From Mya arenaria (lineage: Eukaryota > Mollusca > Bivalvia > Myida > Myidae), in contig NC_069135.1 of NCBI RefSeq assembly GCF_026914265.1, forward strand, positions 34,977,756 through 35,041,755: a stretch of DNA of 64,000 bases, written 5' to 3'. Under the pieces are notes generated by a model, which had not been told where the DNA came from, made no database searches, and saw only the letters and a list, made by a program, of their open reading frames with translations. Below, in pieces: positions 47,601 to 62,600 of the stretch (its first letter is position 1; every line of letters begins with the position of its first letter). The position numbers and the translations under genes were made by a program.

Positions 47601-50600
47601 CTGTGGGCAGAGGGGTATTGATTTTACCAGAAAATTGTCATTCTCCATGATATATACTAACCATGCTGTATTCCATGATCTGGTACTGAGTGCACTATAG
47701 TTAGTCTTTCATGATCGCTTTCTTTATATGACTGAGGGATTGATTTTATCTTCGTAGCCTAGTGGATAACAGTGATTATATGGACTGGAGTTTTGAAGAC
47801 TTGATACATTAACATTAAATATGTTATAAATATATGTTGTTTAAACTTCTTGAAACTTTTTTTTATTGTAATGAGAGAATATTTGATCAAAGTTTATTAT
47901 GCTGGATTTAATCAAGTAGAAATATAACTCTTAGGCTAAAACGGGAAGGTATATTTAAACAAGGATATAATGATGTCAGGCAGTGAACATTTAATAGATT
48001 AATCAGTCGTATTCCTCATATAAGATAAATGGGCCAAGAGAAAGCCAAATATGAATGAAATCTGTATACAGTTACAAGGTGCTTGATGTTTGGACATTCC
48101 GTTAAGTTATCTCAGGATCCCAGTGGACATTTGTAGCCCAGTGATATCTGGGTAAGGATGTTTGGATTTTTAAACTACATCAATCTGGGACGCCCCCTCA
48201 CTTCTCCTTTACAGGAGCCAGATCAGGCTAGGAAGGATTCGAAAGGTACCCTTTTAAGCATTTTTTACTGAACAAATGATTTTTAATGTTTGTCTGTACT
48301 TTTAAAGCTCTTCAGTCTTTTTAAAATAGCTGGTATTCTTTATCATTTGTGATTTGTTCTTTTGGGTGGTATTAATAAGTTCAGAAATGTTGTAAATAAA
48401 TCCTTATCTGGATAACACTTTTCTCACAAACTGCTACCTACATTTCAATATCATCTCTTAAAAAATATGTAAAGACATGTAACAATACAGGAATTAGGTT
48501 GTTGTTGTTGTTGTTTTTGTTTCTGGTAAAATTATTTTTAAGTAGTCGTACACTATATTTGATATGAGAATGAAGTAACAATTGACACGGCCTGTCAGTC
48601 AAACTAGCCAGTCGATACACGACTGACCAATCAACATCTAGATAAGGCGAGGCTTATCAGTTGCCAGTTGCTATCCACCATGATCTTTGACACCGACCAT
48701 CTACACTGATGAGCAGTAGTGTTATTACTATTTGTCATATAAACTGAGAGATGACCATAAGCTTATAGGCCCATGATAACATATAACTAAATGTCACTAA
48801 AAGTATATAATTATGTATAGATAAAAACAAAATCATCTTTGTAAATGATGCAAATTTATACAAGTATAAACTTATGATAATGACTATGTTCATTTCTAAT
48901 TTCTTTGGTGCTTGTTAGAACAGTTTTGCATTTAATTTAATATGGATATTTGTGAAATTTGATGTTAATTTTGACCAAAAGAATGAATTTTCTGATATTG
49001 CCTAATAACTGAAACTGAAACTGAAATTTAAATACATTGAAAGAAACAAGGTAATTATATCAATGCTTAGATATATATAGTATATCATTCATCTTTTATA
49101 TAACAGGTGATTCGTAATGGAGAAAGGAAGAAAAACAGCAAAATCCACCATGTTTTGGCATTTGATAAAAACAAACATTGTTTTTTGTTGACTTTTGTGA
49201 TGGAAATTAATACATGTTTTGTTTCCTTTTGTTTCCGCAGATTTGAGTTTTAAAAAGATACTTTTTGTATAACAAAATACTGATGTCATTTAGAAATAAA
49301 TTTATTAAACTTTCGACATTAAATCATTTCTACCTAATTTATACATTGAACTTATTTTATGTTATACTTGCTTTTATTGCAATGTTTTACCAAGTTCCAT
49401 GCTTTTTTTTATTGTCAAAAAACAAATTTTGTATTATTATTGTCTGCTTCTGCTTCTTTGTCAGCCGGCTCTTACTAAGGAGTCACATGACATTGCAGGG
49501 GTGCCGTATCGCTATCGGCGTGGTGTCAATTATAATCAAACGTCAGTAGCATTTTTTATCCGATGAGAAATGGATGCTTTGTAAATGTTATTGTTTCTAT
49601 CCATCAATTGAACAATTATCATCCATGCCAGAAACTCACTGGTTTTAATTTCTCTGCACTGAGAAAATTATTAATATTAATGAGTTATGTTGTATAACAA
49701 TTTTTTTTCGCATGAAAAATGTAGTAGCTATTCTGTTTGCCCACATAGCCTCAAAGAAGTGTAATCACTCTTTTGTCCCTTGTGAGTGATGTCATTACTT
49801 TGAATGGTTAATCTGTAAGAATTGATCCGGCTCATAGACAACAATTTATTACTCTTTAGGGAGCTTGGTGAAAGCGGCTACATGGTGATGTTGACCCTTG
49901 AACGATGAACATGTATCAATAAACAAAATTGAATGTTTGTAGATAACTTGGCACCAGTATGGGTTGACATTGATCAATCCCCTTTTTTCTTATGGTGTTG
50001 GAGGTCTTGGCCGATGGCTATTCCATTTAAACATATAACCCGAGGGGTAAAGGCACTTCTTAATTATACCACCCACCTACAGAAGCAAATTTACCCTTTC
50101 GGTGTCCAAATAAGTATAAAAGACACCAACCATATACTATGAAAATAATTGCCTCCTCCCCCCGGGGGTTATATGTTTTTTTCTGGAATAGTCTTTAGAG
50201 TTATAATGATATGATAAGTTGCTCTGAATCTGTGATAATTACTCCATAAGTTATAATGAAAGTCAGTGCATTTATGGAATATCCCTTGGACAATATAATT
50301 GGACAGAGATTTTCTGGAGAAGATTCTGTTTGATTTTGATTTTCTGTTTGAATTTCTCTTTTTATTAGTTGACTATTCCACTGGAAGATTGAACAGGTTG
50401 GTAGCTATTGAATTATTCATGGCATAATGTTTTTTAATTCAATTTATGCTACAAGTCATTGGGGTTAAAATGATAATTTGACATCTGACATTTTTTGAGA
50501 TTAAATTCCTATTTTTCCAGCGTGATCGATAAATATTATCAAGCATAAATGTATTGTTCATTGATACTCCGGACTCCTGACTCCCACACTTTTCTATGAC

Positions 50601-53600
50601 ATTTGTATCAACCCACAGGATAGAATTAGTTCTTGTTTTGATCTTTATATCAGAACTGAAGCTAAATATACTCTATACAGGAGGATAAAATAATTGTTAT
50701 TTAAAGGGACCAGATGATACAATTTAGAGGAAAAAAGAAAATTGTCAAAAACTTACATAAAATTGTCACCGTTGTGTACAACGCATTAAATCTTACTTTA
50801 TGGTGTATTACATTGCCTACGACACATGCATCTTTCACAGTTTTTGCTCATTTTTTAGCTCTACTGGCCAAAGGCCAGAAGAGCTTATGCGATGGTAATG
50901 TGTACATAGTATGTGCGTCTGTGCATCTGTGCGTCCGTGCATCTGTAAACAATTTTTTGTTAACACGATACAGTCTTCAGTTTTGATTGGATCTCGATGA
51001 AACTTGTACAGTATTTAGATATCAATTTGAGCTTGGTTCCTTTCGAAAACCAGCCATATCTGCCCATGAATGGCTAGATTATGGGCCTTGAAAGTTTTAA
51101 AGAAATGCTTTCTATTTTTAGCCAGATCTGCATGATCGAATTCTATTTTTAGCCAAGTTTACATGTACATGTAAATTCAAGTCTAGAATTAAGGGAGACA
51201 ATTTGCAAGTCTAGGATTAAGAGAGACAATTTGCCCGAAGGTGGGCATATTAAAATCGCACCGTCCGTCCATCCGGCCGTCCGGCCGTCCGGCTCTGTAC
51301 CTTTCCCTTGTATGGACAGATTTTAAAATAACTTGCCACATGTGTTCCACATACCAAGACGACGTGTCGCGTGCAAGACCCGTGTCCCTACCTCTAAGGT
51401 CAAGGTCACACTTAGTGTTTATTCACAATGGAGTGCTGCATATAAGAACATAGAGTATAGGTTGTCGTGTCAGGGCTGTAACTTTTCCTTGTATGGACAG
51501 ATTTTAAAATAACTTGCCACATGTGTTCCACATACCAAGACGATGTGTCGCGTGCAAGACCCGTGTCCCTACCTCAAAGGTCAAGGCCACACTTAGTGTT
51601 TATTCACAATGGAGTGCTGCATATAAGGACATAGAGTATGGGTTGTCGTGTCCGGGCTGTAACTTTCTCTTGTATGGACAGATTTTGAAATAACTTGCCA
51701 CATGTGTTCCACGTACCAAGACGACATGTTGCCTGCAATACCTGTTTCCTTACCTCCAAGGTCAAGGTCACACATAGTGTTTATTCACAATGGAGTGCTG
51801 CATATAAGAACATAAAGTATAGGTTGTCGTGTCGGGGCTGTAACTTTCCCTTGTATGGACAGATTTTAAAATAACTTGCCAAATGTGTTCCACATACCAA
51901 GACGACGTGTTGCGTGCAAAACCCGTGTTCCTACCTCAAAGGTCAAGGTCACACTTAGTGTTTATTCACAATAGAGTGCTGCATATAAGGACATAGAGTA
52001 TAGGTTGTCGTGTCCGGGCTGTAACTTTCCCTTGTATGGACAGATTTTAAAATAACTTGCTACATGTGTTCCACATACCAAGACGATGTGTCGCGTGCAA
52101 GACCCGTGTCCCTGCCTCAAAGGTCAAGGTCACACTTAGTGTTTATTCACAATGGAGTGCTGCATATAAGGACATAGAGTATAGGTTGTCGTGTCCGAGC
52201 TGTAACTTTCCCTTGTATGGACAGATTTTAAAATAATTTGCCACATGTGTTCCACATACCAAGACAATGTGTCACGTTCAAGACCCGTGTCCCTACCTCA
52301 AAGGTCAAGGTCACACTTAGTGGTTATTCACAATGGAGTGCTGCATATAAGGACATAGAGTATAGGTTGTCGTGTCCGGGCTGTAACTTTCTCTTGTATG
52401 GACAGATTTTAAAATAACTTGCCACATGTGTTCCACATACCAAGACGACGTGTCGCGTGCAAGACCCGTGTCCCTGCCTCAAAGGTCAAGGTCACACATA
52501 GTTTTTATTCACAATGGAGTGCTGCATATAAGGACATAGAGTATAGGTTGTCGTGTCCGAGCTGTAACTTTCCCTTGTATGGACAGATTTTAAAATAACT
52601 TGCCACATGTGTTCCACATACCAAGATGACGTGTCGCGTGCAAGACCCGTGTCCCTGCCTCAAAGGTCAAGGTCACACTTAGTGTTTATTCACAATGGAG
52701 TGCTGCATATAAGGACATAGATTATAGGTTGTCATGTCCGAGCTGTAACTTTCCCTTGTATGGACAGATTTTAAAATAATTTGCCACATGTGTTCCACAT
52801 ACCAAGACAATGTGTCGCGTTCAAGACCCGTGTCCCTACCTCAAAGGTCAAGGTCACACTTAGTGGTTATTCACAATGGAGTGCTGCATATAAGGACATA
52901 GAGTATAGGTTGTTGTGTCCGGGCTGTAACTTTCTCTTGTATGGACAGATTTTAAAATAACTTGCCACATGTGTTCCACATACCAAGACGACGTGTCGCG
53001 TGCAAGACCCGTGTCCCTGCCTCAAAGGTCAAGGTCACACATAGTTTTTATTCACAATGGAGTGCTGCATATAAGGACATAGAGTATAGGTTGTCGTGTC
53101 CGAGCTGTAACTTTCCCTTGTATGGACAGATTTTAAAATAACTTGCCACATGTGTTCCACATACCAAGACGACGTGTCGCGTTCAAGACTCGTGTCCCTG
53201 CCTCAAAGGTCAAGGTCACACATAGTGTTTATTCACAATGGAGTGCTGCATATAAGGACATAGAGTATAGGTCGTCATGTCCGGGCTGTAACTTTCCCTT
53301 GTATGGACAGATTTTAAAATAACTTGCCACATGTGTTCCACATACCAAGGCGACGTGTCGCGTGCAAGACCCGTGTCCCTGCCTCAAAGGTCAAGGTCAT
53401 ACTTAGTGTTTATTCACAATGGAGAGCTGCATATAAGGACATAGAGTATAGGTTGTCGTGTCCGGGCTGTTTCTTTCCCTTGTATGGACAGATTTTAAAA
53501 TCACTTGCTATATGTGTTCCACATACGAAGACAACTCGTCGTGTGCAAGACCCATGTCCCTACCTCTAAGGTGAAAGATACACTGTGTTTATTCACAAGG

Positions 53601-56600
53601 GAATTCTGAATGTAAGGACATAACAGTGTAGGTTTTCAAGTATGGGTGGTATTTTTTGATGTTCAGAGGCAATTTAAAATAACTTGCCATATTTATTTGA
53701 CACTTAAAGGCAAGATCAACTTTTCATGTACTGACCTTGTTCGTAGGTCAATGTCACATTCGGGGGCATTCGTCACATACTGTGACAGCTCTTGTTGCTT
53801 CTGCAGTTGATTTTGTGAATTACACTGCCTTGTTCTTGTTGAAAGCCCAAAGGCCATTTTTTAGCTATAAGTTCTGTAGTTTGCGCATTCATCTTAACAA
53901 AATTGGTTGTGAATGTTTGTTCAAGTTATGCACCTGGTGACATTACTGGCCACGCCCAGGGTTCATAGGTTTGGTAAACTTAAATCGAGAAAGGTTTGAA
54001 AATCTTTTTGTGTGTTCGTGCATCCATCTCAGCACAATTGATTGTGAATGTTTGTTCAAATTGATCAATGTTGTCCTAGGATGCCCTTGACTTTGACCTT
54101 TTGACCAACTTTATTTAATTTTTAAAACTACAAATTTTTTTACTATGAGTACTATTTTTTTTTTGTCAGATGACTTTTACTTGGCACATATTAAAATAGT
54201 TCATGCAACTAATCTGCTTACAATACTTTCTGGGCTCAGATGTTGAACGTGCAACATTTTCAGGTAACCCAAACACAAAACATAAACTATATGTCTGTTG
54301 CCTTTTACCCATACATGCATGCTCTGGATTGATATGACCACAAAAGCCATGCCAGTAGAGCATAGGCCCTTTTGGGCCTCTTGTTCCAATTCAAATCTTA
54401 CTGAGGTTGTCTTCCACGTTAATCCCCAGAGTACGTCTAAAAATAGCATCGTATATTCATCTGTACTTGTATGTTTATCTGTACTCATAAACAGGTAAGA
54501 TTTGAACTCAGAAACCAATATGGGCTATTTTTAAATGGGGAAACATGGTTGCTCAGACAGCAACATGATTTTTCCGTTCATTATTTTTACCATGTAAAGT
54601 GATGTATTATCGGCCTCCTACTAACTGGCATTGACAATTCCTGGCTTGTTTTGAGAAATACTGTTTTTGCAGAATGTTTAACCATCTGGTGTCTAGCCCC
54701 CTTCAAATCTTTTATACGCTAAGATGAAACATTAGCTCAATGAGCTATTTTCAGACATATTAATTAATTAACAAAGCTATTTTGGTCTACTATATTTAAT
54801 TCATGAAGTTATTGTATCACAACAGTTTTAAAAGTCACCGGAGCTTTTTGTTTGAAACTTCACTGTCAATTAAAAAAAGATTGTATACTGGAATTCTTAG
54901 TTTCAAAATTGTTCGCAAAAGAAACTTTTCAGAAAGATTCTTCAGCTAATACAGAAAAATAAGTTCTGTTTTACGCGTTTAGTCAGGCAATTGTCAAAAA
55001 TTGATATTTTGTCGTTTCTGACTAAATTGGATAAAAAAAATCATCCAAATTTTTAGAAAATGAATTATATTAGTTTTTGTGCAGAACATAGCCGAAAAAA
55101 GGTCTGTAACATACTATATTATGAAAATGAGGTGTACGAATGTATTTAAAACACATATATTTATTGAAGTAAGAACAATGTCATAGCCTCGCACTATATA
55201 TATATCTCATTTAAAAAAAAAAAAATATAAAAATTATTTTCCCTTGCCCACTAAGAACATCCATGGAGTTATTATTGATAAGAAATCTGTGGTTGCTCTA
55301 TGCCTTATTTATTTCTAATATAGCCGGCAGCGTCTCATAAGAACGACTAAAAGGTTAATTACTTCTAAATATGGAAAAACATCCCACAAATAATTAATCA
55401 TTGGATCAATAGGTTTTTTCTCCTTAATAATGGCTTCAAAATGTAATTAGATGGTTTAAGAGGGGGAAAAAAGAACTTCATTTGATTTTTTGCCCATAAT
55501 ACCTTCACTCTGCCCATTCTTAATGATTAAGATCTTACTTCATGTCATCTAACTATTACATAGACAGTTGAAAACATTGAAATGAACACATTGAAAAATA
55601 TGCGCTGAAACTTTTAATTGTGTCAAGGAAAATGGATATAATAAGCATGATTAAAATTTTGCATTCATTTTTTTTTTTAATTGATGAACTATTTGATTTA
55701 TACTGTGATACAAACTAATTTGTTGTATGGTTCCTGCTCACAAATGAAACATGGTTGATTTAGCTGTGATTAGCATTGATTAGTTCTCTGTGATGGGGAA
55801 TCATTGATTCACCTTATAGAGTGTCTATTCTCTGGAAGGCGATCCTTGAGGAGTGGCTATCATATAGTTACTGGATAATCTATAATGGATTTGTGACAGG
55901 TCATCACATTGGACTACCTAGTGGTTTACATATTAGTGTGAGCATTGTAATATAAATAATAAAATTGCTGACATGTGAACCTCTGGCAATGATAGAGAGG
56001 TAGATTTAGGTCTCCAAAGCAGTAGATTGGGTTCAATAGCAGTAGAATGTCTTATTCCTTTTATTTTCAGTCAAAAACAATGATGGAATTAAACAATGGA
56101 AACAAAAACTTGATATTTGTTACTATTTTTAGATTTGTTGAAAATACGCATAAAATTTGTCATGGTTCAGAGTGTAGTCAATTGTCAGTGTTTTTGATTG
56201 AAAAACAGTAGGAATATTACCTTTGACTTGTAAAATCTACTTTATATTCAGTGGAGCTGCTAATAAATCAAATCAAACTGCCCAAACAGGTCCGAGTGTT
56301 AGTGCAGACGACTGCAGAATTGTGTATGTCAATTTTCCCGCCAAAATGTCATAAATTTTTATACACTGTAGATAATTTATATCACACTGGGAATGTTGTT
56401 TTCTATGATGTTTCGGCAGTTTTATTAGTCGGCGCCCAGAAGGGCGCCGACTATATTTGATATTACTTTAGAAATATTCCAACTTAGGGACTAGTTCATA
56501 AATTACAGAACAATGCTTTCAATAGTTTCTACGTTGCATGATAAAATATGACATTTAGTATGTTTTATAAAACTTTACACTTTAATTGATAATGAAACCT

Positions 56601-59600
56601 TGAATTAAAATAGCCCTGCTTATCATTTTGAAAATTTTGATTTTAAATACCAACTCAATCATAACAACTCGGCCATCTGCGAGAGATACAGGCCGAGGTG
56701 TTCAGATTGATATCAACTTCCGCCCAAGGCTACACGGTACTATTACAATATCCTTTATGTTTGTAAACCTCCTACGCAGTACTCTCCCTTGGTGACAGCA
56801 AAAATGCCGAGTTTTGAAAAATTAACCTTGAGCTTAATTGTTTGTTTTGAAAATGCCATGAACTCCAGATAATTCCCTCTTGATGTATAGTATTTGTATC
56901 CCCGTTCTATTTACTCATATGAGTGAAATGTGTTACAAACACTTATACAAAATATAAAGCAAGGAATTCACATAACATGCCGGTACAAATAAAAGGTGAA
57001 TTTCAGGCTTTTGAAATCTATGTATTAGACCATTGACTCGATTTCTTCCGAAGAAACGAATGTATATTTTTGTTATAATTTAGTTTCAACCGGAGGATTA
57101 GCTTGGAAAAAAACAACAGAATATCTATAATTCCGGGCTTAAACTATTGTAACAATATTATTAACCATAATGCCCTTCGAGCATATGTACACCCAACATA
57201 AACAAAAATATTATCATTGAAAAATAACCATTTTTGAATATATGCATGCACGTTTTTCTTCTAATTTCAATGCGCCGACTTGATGCTATGCATCAACTTT
57301 TTTCTTGTAATGTCTTTGAGATTTACAAAAATGCTAATTAGTAGGATGCCAGTTAGCAAAGAATGCTGATTAGTGGTCTTTTAATGACTACCTTACTGGT
57401 AACTTACAGTTCGGCTTATTTGACAAATGTTTATTGCACCATGTTCTTTAAAACTGACAGGTCATTGGGGTTATTTTAGCCTGGTTGATAGAATGTTGAG
57501 GTTTTTAAAAGAAAATTTAAGGCCAATTTGTAAGAAATTTGAGGGAAATTTTTTGAAGACCTTTCAATAGCGGTAGATTTCGATGTGAGAGCAGTATATT
57601 GGTAGCGGTGTCTCTAAAGCATTATATTTTACCTACCGCTGGTAGAGTTCACATGTATGAAATTGTGGAAGATTATCAACATTGTTTTAATCTATTTATG
57701 TTGAACAGTTTTTTTCTTTTCTTTATTGGTTCTTGTTACTCTCAGTGGTTCTGTCAATCAGGATTAATCTAGAAATCAGGGTTGAAAGCTTTTAACTTCA
57801 GACTATTGTACAGTTGTCAAGATTGTTCTTTGCTCAGACATTTGCATCAAAATAAGTATGAAAGACATTGAAATGGATAGAAATAAATTTTAAAAGGCGT
57901 CTTAACTTCAGACTATTGTATTGTTGTAAAGATGGTTCTTTCCTCTGACATTTGCACCAAAATAAGTAAGAGAGACCTTGAAATGGATATAAATAACTTT
58001 CAAAAGGCGTCTTTACCATTTTTAGCTCGACTATTCGAAAAATAAGGAGAGCTATCCTAGTCACACGAGCGTAGGCGTAACCACTTATGTTAAAGTTTGA
58101 GTACCAAGTCAAATATTTTCAAAGTCCATTGACATATGGCTTTGAAACTTTGCACACTTGTTCACCATCATGCCCCCAATATGTACACATGAGGAGGTAA
58201 CCCTATCAAGTATTTTGACAAAATTATGCCCCTTTTTCGACATAGAATTTACTAAGACTTAGAATTTACATAAAAGTTTGCGTACCACCTCAAATATTTT
58301 CAAAGTCCATTGACATATGGCTTTGAAACTTTGCACACTTGTTCACCATCATGCCCCCAACCTTTACACAGGAGGAGGTCACTGTATCAAACATTTTGAC
58401 AGAATTATGCCCCTTTTTCGACTTAGAATTTACGTTAAAGTTTGCGTACCACCTCAAATATTTTCAAAGTCAATTGACATCTGGCTTTGAAACTTTGCAC
58501 GCTAGTTCAACATAATGCCCCCAACCTGTACTCAGGAGGAGGTCACTGTATCAAGCATTTTGATAGAATTATGCCCCTTTTTCGACTTAGAATTTACGTT
58601 AAAGTTTGCGTACCACCTCAAATATTTTCCAATTCAATTTATGTAAATATCTCAGCACATCATGTATTGCATTGAAATCTAATCTAACAGTGATCCATGC
58701 ATGTTTTGCCAAAAAATTTCAATCCATACACCGAAAAGCGGCGGAATAGTCGAGCGCGCTGTCTCTGTGACAGCTCTTGTTAAGCTTTTTTGGTAACTTC
58801 AGACTATTATATTGTTGTAAAAAGTGTTCCTTGCTTGGACATTTGCATCAAAATAAGTAAGAGAAACCTTGAAATGGATATAAATAACTTTCAAAAGGGA
58901 TTTAAGCCTACACAAACATACTCGGGGCTATTTTTTAAAGTTTACAATTAACAGCTGTTTGAATCTCTGAACTATCAGGTCTGTATAAAATTATGAGGCA
59001 CAAGAAAATTATATGAATATTACATATTTCAGGAATAGATACAAGGATGCGTTTCTCGTTGTCGCCCCAGGCTGGGGATAGTGCGTTTGACCAATGGAAG
59101 GATGCTATGAGAGCTGTTGCCAGGCTGCCCCTCGGAATACCTGTAGAGTTCAGGAGGAAGGTAACTTGAAGTTGTTAGAATGAAAGTTAGAATAACATTA
59201 CCGGTAGGGCTTCTTATCAACGTGTGAACAACAAAATATTTTAAGACCAGTAATGTCAGTTAAGCATTACATTAGTGTCACAAATTTAATTTAGATTAGG
59301 GTCACTTGCAAATTCAAATAACATTGATCTTTATGTGATCAGTGATCATTAATACTAGTCATGATTATTCATTTGAAAAAAGTCATTGTAAGGTTATTTC
59401 CTGGAAGAAGACACAATTTTACTTTCACAAGTCTGTTTAAGTATTGTTTGTGACAGGCATTCTAAATTGGTTCAGTAGTTAAATGTAATGAATGTTTATT
59501 TCAATCTAGTATATAATCTTATTGAAGAAAAAAGGTTGTTTGTAATAGGGTTTGAAATTGGGCTGGTATACTCACAAAATGGGAGTGAATTTTGAATATT

Positions 59601-62600
59601 CTGAATGACTATCCAATTTTGCAAATTTCTGCGTGTTCTTCAATGTCAACCTTTGCAATCTGCTACAAAAATTGCTGAGATTACCAAATATAAGAGTTGT
59701 GCATGCACTGTTAGTAGACATAACATAACAGTTCCATCTCGTCATTGGCTGATTAGTAAAAGAACAAATAAGCTGTCTAAATTAGATTGATTAAACTGCA
59801 TTCTCAAAATATTAATATTTTCACTTAAAGATGCACTCTTACTACCAAATAAGATGTACCACAATTAATACAGTTGTTTTAATTTACTGAAAAGGATGAA
59901 TAAATATCGAAAACAAAGTTTCTCTAAAAGGATACCATGTTTAATTTGAGAGAAAGGTGCAGAAAACATGGTATTTATATCTTATGAGATGATGCTTAAT
60001 CCATGTTAATCTTTTAGCACTCACCAGTCATTTAATATTTTGCGTTTTTAGCTATTAAATTCGCGGTTACAATCTTGTCAGAATTTAATATTTTCCATGA
60101 ATGCATTATTATAAGAATGTAGTTAAAGGTTTATCACTCAAAATTTATGTTTGTTATACATGTGTATGTATTTATTTTGAATATGAGTATCACTTAAACG
60201 TTACATTCAAATTCTCTAAGCCCCAAATTATGGTTCTTAAGCTGTCTCCCAAAAAATGTATCGATTTAAGTTTATTTGTGATAGCTTAGAATAATTTGTA
60301 TCTCACATATTTGGAACTCTCCTGAGCATTGATTGGAATTTGTTTACAAGCAAAATTTTCAAGTTTGATGTTTGGAAATTGGAAGTCTGAAGTCTGATCT
60401 CTTCAATGAAAGGCTCTTGAGACCTATTTTTCGACTTTAAACATTTAAGAATTTTAATCCTGATGGAATTGCTGCCAGTAACTATATGTAACAACTGAAG
60501 TCCAACGAAATATTGTAGTTTAGTTTTATTCTGATAAAGTAAATAGTATAAAATTGGCAGACATATTTTAAAGCTGCACTCTCACAGATTGACAGTTTTG
60601 ACTTTTATTTTATTTTTTCCTCAGAATCAGCTGATTTTTGAACCAAAGCAATTACAATGCAGTCATATAAGATAACTCACAAAAGAACAGATCCCAATTG
60701 TTTGGTAAACTGTCGAAATGCTCATTTTTCTTAAAGCGTTGGTAACACTTATAGCGACTAACGCTTTTAGCCATAAAACATCAATTTTCAAGTGTAAATA
60801 TGAAACAGTGTGATCTGATCTTTTGTCAGCATTCTTGTATCACTGTTTTCCAGACATTTACGCAAAAATTGGCTCATTTCAAAACAAAATAATAAAAAAG
60901 TTGTCAAAACGGTCGATCTGTAAGAGGGCAGCTTTAAAGTTTACTAGAAATTCAGTATGTTGATTATTTATAAATGTCTTAAACATAAGGATTTTAAACA
61001 GTTTTTTCTGTAGTAATTCTGTTATGTGTATTAAAGCTCTTCTAATTCCTCATTGAACTTTGCAGTAGGCCATGATATTGCATAGCACTTTACTTTCCAG
61101 ACAGTTTTACCGCCTGATTCTTATGGCGTAATTAAGTTTTGCTGACAGAATTCACCTCAGACCTTAAGATTAACTGGAACCAGAAAGATTAGCTTGAACC
61201 ATTACTTGTCTGTTTAATACCACAAAAAAAATCTGATAATTGTTGCTCCAGGGCTCTTGCGAGGGGGCGACTTGGGCGAAGTGGTCGCCTAAAATTCCCA
61301 GACTTCGCCTATTTGTGTCATCAAAGCGACATTGACTTCGCCGAAAATTTTAACACATTGTAAATCTGTCAATCAGTGATTATTTGGCCACTGTCTCATT
61401 AGTCAAAACATCGAAATTAGCCAATCATAAAATTTGGTAATCTCCTAATCCGATAATTGGACCGTGTCATCCAATTACCAAAACATCGCCGGTAGGCGGA
61501 GCTATTGAAAGTTAACCAATCAGAATGTACATTGAGAAGACCCTGATCAAATGATATATGTTCGTTAAAATGAGATAGAAAAGGCGACATAATTATGAAC
61601 AATTGTGTCAAGCATTAATGAAATTAAAAAGTAATTGATATATGTATTGAACAAACAATGCAAGACATTTTAAACATTGTTGTGTATGAAGCAGACGGTC
61701 ATAGCCATCTCGGGCCATCGGCAAGGTGGGGCTAAGAAAATCAATAACATGACGTATCACCAAATATTTGATTGGTTTTAGTGAAATGTTTACGATAAAA
61801 AATTGATTTGTAAACACATTTTTTTTATTGCTTTATGTAGAGTTTTAATACTTACAGTATTTTTCTCCTGTTTACGATGTCAAAAAAGCAGCGAGATCGC
61901 CATTTTGTCAGAACAATTTTCCGAGTTAATTTCTCAACCTCCCATTATGTATTGGTAAAGTTTTCATCACTTAGGACTGTGATTTAAATGTCATTTGGTT
62001 CTTAAATGTCAGCATATTTAAAATTATTTAGCCAGAGACAAGTAAATAACAGCATAGCTGAATGTGACATTCGTACCCTACCTTATTAATCATTTTGATT
62101 GTTTCAAATCCTTAGCTGTCTTGGTTTTTTGTTTCATTTTTTATGAACATTTTATATTGTTATAGCAATCAGTTTGAATGTGAATAAAACCAGGTGTGTG
62201 GTATGGCATAGTTTTTGTATCAGGTGTTACAAAAAGTATCACTTCTCCCTAAAGTCTCCCCGTCTCCCCACTTCTCCCTAAATTGACTGAAGGGAGAAGT
62301 CACTTCTCCCAAAATTTTTAGCCTAGTGAGAGCCCTGGTTGCTCTCTGTAAAAGGTTTGGCTTAGCCTAGCAGATCAGGCCCCAATTTCTCGACACTTCT
62401 TAAGTCTCTTATAACAGGATTAAGCTAAGCTCACGTTTTTGTTCTATAATTTGTGTTATATTTACTGCTTTAAGAGTTTTTAGACTTTAGATAGTAAAAC
62501 TCTTTATGATATTTTCAATAAACCATTTTCCATTGATCAAAATCAAATTTATGAATGTATTTTGGCTAATTGAAATTAGCTACTTAAGCCTGTTAAGCTT

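Noticed and set aside
48211..48241. Possible 31-bp micro-exon of TBC1D30 (between TTTACAG and GTACCC)
   Set aside because: Exons 3 and 4 already join in frame (KR|RIDTRM). A 31-bp insert would shift the frame, and it has no family match.
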